This document shows, in pieces, positions 59,855 through 64,000 of a stretch of DNA of 64,000 bases. This DNA is from Psilocybe azurescens. Lineage: Eukaryota; Basidiomycota; Agaricomycetes; Agaricales; Agrocybaceae. Location of the stretch: positions 492,292-556,291 of the forward strand of contig JAJIRX010000811.1 in NCBI GenBank assembly GCA_023853785.1, given 5' to 3'. The notes beneath the pieces were generated by a model, which was not told the DNA's origin, did no database searches, and worked only from the letters and a program-made list of their open reading frames with translations. The position numbers and the translations under genes were made by a program. Positions within the stretch are counted from its first letter, which is position 1; the number at the start of each line of letters is the position of its first letter.

Positions 59855-60990
59855 CTTCGCAGGGCTAGTAAATCGGTGACCTCTGGTGGTAAGTAATATA
59901 ATCGAACATGAGATGATGTCGGACTGACCGTTGCTCATTCAGATAAAGCAAAGTTTGTGGTCAAAAGGCACCTAATGGGTACGTGGTCTGCTTGTCTTAT
60001 ACTGCTTACACTTTTGACACCATCTTAGCTTACAAAAAAAAAAAGGTACACTGCAGCTGTGACTAACGACGGTGATGACGAGCCACTGGTGCCAGTCAAA
60101 AAGCCATCTACCATCAAAGCTAAGAAGGATACCCTGAATGTCTCAAGTGACGAAGGTAAGTTTTATGAATTTCTGGACAACACGACCACCTCATCGTCTT
60201 CTCATCGTTAGAGCAAGAGAGTAAACCAAGACCGTTAGTATTTGACACCCAATTCCCATGCATATCTGGCTGATTCATGCTTAGAAAATGTCCCAGACGG
60301 TGCGCCTGATGCGCTCGCCGGGCTGTCCCTTGTTTTTATTGGGGAGCTGAGTAGCTTCTCCGCGATGAGGCTATAGATCGGGAAAACGCTAGGCGCTGTT
60401 AGTGATTGTGCTGCTATCCTCCCTGACGATAGAATGCTGATATTCTATTTTCACAGTCGGGGTGGTAATGCAGGCATGTAGACATCCAGTAAAACGGATT
60501 ATGTTCTAGGTGATAATGCAGATCCCAGTAAAATTGCAGCCATCAAAAAGCATGGGATTAAAAGTCTGAACGAGGATGAATTCCGCATATGGTAGATACA
60601 CGCAAGGGGTTCAGTAACGGCAAAGTGGATACACGTAGCAAGAAGCTCGTTGAGGTACGGGATTTATACCTCTAATTCTTAGTGAGAAGGAGTCTACTCA
60701 TGATGATAGAATGGTATGAACATGAACAATACATTGCTTGGTGGATTCGTGAAAGGTTCGGTAAGCTTAATTCGTCGAATTTTTTCAAAGTTGTAGGAGC
60801 CTATCTTTTCGTTTAGGAAACAAATTCCCTGAGCGTCATGATAACAGACAGGTCATTGTCTCATTATGGGCGAAGTCGACGGAATGTCCGCCGGAGACCG
60901 TGAGGGTGTCGGCGCGCTGAACGCGTTGATTAAAAAGTCCAAGGTTGATTGTCAAAAAGATCCCTGAAGACAAGCTGTTGCTAGTATCAT
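59855..60990 (+). pseudogene. Replication factor C large-subunit (RFC1) pseudogene, partial
   Basis: The parent is the clamp-loader subunit that loads PCNA. Recognisable blocks lie in the right order: a Lys/Ser-rich part (VPVKKPSTIKAKKDTLNVSS, about 60090), the BRCT start DGAPDALAGLSLVFIGELSS (about 60298), the BRCT end DNADPSKIAAIKKHGIKSLN (about 60510) and, in the AAA+ domain, the Walker B region EVDGMSAGDREGVGALNALI (about 60870). Stops and shifts interrupt the BRCT (for example AGGCTATAG at about 60370), and the Walker A region expected between 60700 and 60830 is not recognisable. Introns appear to be kept, so it derives from genomic DNA. The C-terminal half of RFC1 is absent after about 60990. 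Confidence 0.75.
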
Positions 60991-61413
60991 CCACAATACT
61001 AGCAACATCGAATCGCGCCACGTAAAGCGTCCGTAATATTGGGAGCTTCCTCGGTTGGGGCCTCTGCCATATAAGAAGAACGGCAACTGCTCGAACAGGT
61101 GATTACTGAACAAAAATACGTTGATTGCTACTGCTGAAGCCGTTTTAATTTTTTTTAAAAATATACTTATGTATATCAATCGGTTGTATGTTGGGAAATT
61201 TGTCGAAACCGTCGTTTCCTCTAGGTTTCCCTCTAGGTTTTTGCAGTTTTTGTTTTTGCAGTTAGGGCATACATGTGGGCTGTCACACTCCGCAGGGCGC
61301 TTAGCGTTGGAAGTGACAAGCGAACGTGACGACCGTAATAGGAGACTGAGCCGGCTCTTTCGACGAACTCCTGCTCATCGTCTCGCTGCTTAAAAGCTGA
61401 CTTTATATCGAAT
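60991..61413. other. Spacer after the RFC1 pseudogene
   Basis: No gene supported; short decayed open frames only. Confidence 0.35.
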
Positions 61414-61972
61414 ATGAACAAAATCGTCATCACCTTCGTTGTAATCGTCGTGGTTACGATTGTATTATTCATATCCACAAGTAAGTCGTATGTCGCCTAA
61501 AATTCATCGTCGTATGTGCTAAAGGTTAGTAGATACATTGAAACGATTCCTGCGTTGTGTCCTTCCGAAAGTCTGCAAATGGGCAGGAGGTGAGAGGTTA
61601 TTTAGCGCATTGTAATCATCTCACATACGTTTGCAGTTCCTTCACAAAGGATACTCGTCACAGGAGGTGTTTTTACAATGTTAAAGGCGACGCCTTCGTA
61701 GCGAACATGTCTTCTGCGTGTTCAACAACGGCGATAGGTAGTATCTGACTTCTCCCTTAGATCCGACTGTTCCGTGGACTCAAGACGAGATGGGTAATGT
61801 TTTAGTTATTGGCGGCGAATTTTGGGAGATCGAGGGAAATCTGTACGGCCAGCGGAGGGTAAAGTTTCTTCATATCCAATTCACAACTGAATCCGAAACT
61901 AATGTATATATCTCATTTTGCTTGCCTATAATCTCTTCTATTTCTTTGAAAACACTACTCGAGAGAACGTGA
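61414..61972 (+). CDS. Possible small membrane-anchored or secreted protein
   Basis: ATG 61414 begins a strongly hydrophobic N-terminus (MNKIVITFVVIVVVTIVLFI) directly followed by a GTAAGT donor. Downstream open stretches, 61590-61737 with five Cys (AHCNHLTYVC, RRCFYN, ACSTT) and 61763-61972 (VPWTQDEMGNVLVIGGEFW), are bounded by plausible splice signals. Phases of the first intron could not be reconciled, so the model is tentative. A short Cys-rich exported protein would fit, but no family is recognised. Confidence 0.3.
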
Positions 61973-62426
61973 TGTATAAAATATGAATATATGTCTATTA
62001 AAACTAGACCGCCGTTTCACTGAAGAGAATGCATGAGAAGAGAAACAACATCATAGTTTAGTTTATAGTATTGTGCACAGCGGCTATTAGCATCGGAAAA
62101 AAAAAGTCCCACACGATGACAGTCAACATACTCCTTTGCATTTTACGAGCTTACGGGATATATAGAGGTCAGTTTTTATTATCATTTTCGCATAAATTCG
62201 AAGGATGTATTAATATCTTAATTTCTTACAGACTCGGATTGCGACGGTGCGGTGGCCTCCACCAAATGTCAATCGTAGATGCATGGAAACAATCAGTGAG
62301 CAGAACTTCACACAGCACCACAATGAAGTAAAGCTAAACAGCCAGTGGAATATGACGTGAACAAAGCAGCATAGGTTTCTATCAGATTGGAGATAAAAAT
62401 TTTCATGCAACACACGATACGATAAC
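61973..62426. other. 3' flank of the helicase element
   Basis: AT-rich, no supported gene. If the right-edge gene belongs to a Helitron-like element its 3' terminus should lie here or further left, but no hairpin plus CTRR end was recognised. Confidence 0.35.
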
Positions 62427-64000
62427 TTATTCTCTGATATAGATCGCGTACAATGCTTGTTTGTACAGCCATCTTTGCTCAACGTATAGCCAATCGGTGC
62501 AGTTAGATACGGCATTAACGTTGTACTCCTTAACACACGAACTACCTGTAGCGATTCCATCATGGTACCAGATATCTCCATATTTATCCACGAAACGACT
62601 GGCGAAATGTTGGCCTCCGTATACAACTCCGGCAAGTCTATAATCGGTATGGAATGAATCAGAACTGTAGCGCATCTGAAGGTCTACGTGGTATATGGGA
62701 GCAGTCAATTCAACTGTCATAATATATGGCAAGCGTTCTATCTGGAACGATAGGCTCAATTTTCTGATATGTTGTGCTCGCAGACATGCAGGACAGTTTT
62801 TATTGGTCAGGCGGCTATTTTCAGTCATTTGCCAGCCCAGCTCCTCTGTTATCGAGGACAGTCTATCGGAAGATTCACGAAAAGTACCGTTTGTCGTCAG
62901 ACTTACGAATTCACCGAAGTGCATGTTGATACGGCTGAAATCGCAATGTTCGCATACGAGCAGCGATGTGCCACTAGTACGTGTTCCCATCAGCGCGCAT
63001 GCTATATTATATATGACTGTTGATCTCTCGCCCATGGGAAACACCTGAGGATTTCTGTTTCTCATGCATTCCCTGACTAGATCTCTGGCCTGCTCGAGTG
63101 TAAGTTCACCGTTGTTAAAACTTTCAAATCCCTGGCTAAGCATATCGAGAGTATCAGTGACGTCTTTGAATCGTCTACGCCAGAGATGAGTGTTCTCCTT
63201 CCATACGTTGTATACAATAGTGAATATTGAGTCATATCCGCAACTATAGTTCACAGAATCCCATACAGTGCCAATAGGTGCAATGCGCAGTTCTTCACCG
63301 ACAAGTCCCGGATTTGATTTTTTGTTAGTCGATCGTCTTCTTGTCCAATGGATTGCGTCGATTGCGGCCTTTTTCTGACTTGGACTTAAGATGGTAAGGT
63401 CTAGCATTACTACTAGACCATGTCCCATCGTTTTCAACGGGTTTGACCTTTATTTCCCTGGTGCGTATGCCAGTGTAGGATGCCAGGTAGTTTCATTATC
63501 AGCGGACTTATTCCATAGCATAAATGCCCTCACTGTGGGGTTCCTCAAGGTATGATGAATTCCATCCAGTAAAAGACCGATATAGCGCAATCGTGTCACC
63601 TCATCCAAAACATTGAGTTCTCTGAACTCTTGCCGCAAGTACCCATTTATTCCTTTGGTTATTTTTTTAGCGTCGACCTCACTCATGATTATAGTACCTT
63701 CAGCGCTAGAACTTCTGGATAGACACGTATAATACGATGCGTGATCTTTACAGTGTTCTAAATGTACAACATTATAAAGTCTCGTTTTGCCTTGAGAAGC
63801 ATAATCCGTCATGGCGAAATTGGGGAGTGCTAAAACTTGTTGACACTGTATACTTATATTTGCACCGATTTAAGGGTACACATCACACGAGTAGACGTGC
63901 ACGTAAGCGGAACAATGTTATCCGGAAGGTGAGGCAATCTAACGGTCTGCGGAGGGTTGTTCAACTTTACGAACAGAGTGTCCAATACAGGCTTCCCAAA
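62427..64000 (-). pseudogene. PIF1-type helicase C-terminus with USP-like protease domain, partial
   Basis: Gene runs in from beyond the right edge. The helicase tail contains LPNFAMTDYASQGKTRLYNV and YYTCLSRS (SF1 helicase motifs V and VI), so it encodes the end of a PIF1-like helicase of the kind found in Agaricomycete helicase elements. A TAA at 63450-63452 separates it from an in-frame 336-codon stretch with a papain/ubiquitin-protease pattern: VNYSCGYDSIF (Cys nucleophile), a CEHC...CPAC zinc pair, GGQHFASRF (candidate His) and WYHDG. In related proteins the two parts appear to be fused. A further 1-nt shift lies near 63865. Either the element is dead, or the stop and shift are errors. 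Known: the domain motifs. Inferred: fusion and mobility. Confidence 0.65.

Overview
The window is nuclear DNA from a filamentous basidiomycete, almost certainly an Agaricomycete. Genes are dense in 45-65 nt introns with GTRNGT donors, and some exons are only 12-14 nt. Recognisable proteins are fungal or basidiomycete types: Osh1-type oxysterol-binding protein, a DUF6535-like membrane protein, Fcy1-type cytosine deaminase, fungal aldehyde dehydrogenase, an Spt5-like NGN/KOW protein and Agaricomycete CACTA and Helitron elements. Host genes are outnumbered by mobile and decayed DNA.

Layout. 1-13596: a head-to-tail array of Helitron units, four complete and one cut by the window start. One autonomous 6.2 kb unit (Rep/helicase gene on the minus strand) sits between shorter gene-less units. 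The array ends about 400 bp upstream of an OSBP/Osh1-type gene (13991-18398, +). 19582-24888 (+): a DUF6535-like membrane protein with a tail of armadillo/HEAT-like repeats, roughly one per exon. 25100-28093 (-): a secreted protein with a long Asp/Ser/Thr-rich stretch. 28577-28975: a 60 bp minisatellite. 31689-34640: a small-gene family with one intact copy and decayed copies, one of them split by a hAT-type MITE. 35194-35896 (+): cytosine deaminase. 39564-41696 (+): aldehyde dehydrogenase. 42160-43290: nested inverted-repeat elements and perfect palindromes. 43790-44839 (-): an unknown, probably repeat-associated gene. 45190-46860 (-): an aspartate-semialdehyde dehydrogenase (HOM2-type) pseudogene in which a coding segment of about 110 bp has been amplified about nine times. 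47519-50769 (+): a CACTA (TNP2) transposase with CGA-to-TGA stops. 51750-54770 (-): an unresolved intron-rich locus. 54802-55916 (+): a rhodopsin-like 7TM-type membrane protein. 56364-58865 (-): the Spt5-like NGN/KOW gene. 59855-60990 (+): a replication factor C large-subunit (RFC1) pseudogene. 62427-64000 (-): the C-terminus of a PIF1-type helicase followed by a ubiquitin-protease-like domain, the start of another element that leaves the window.

A technical point affects every gene call. Nearly all recognisable genes, including conserved single-copy ones (OSBP, Fcy1, ALDH), carry one or more apparent 1-nt frame breaks, often missing bases in homopolymers. Either the assembly was not polished for indels or many genes here are broken. 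The first is more likely for the conserved genes; the second clearly holds for HOM2, RFC1 and the CACTA element. Exon boundaries were inferred by eye from splice motifs and family similarity; no transcript or database evidence was available.
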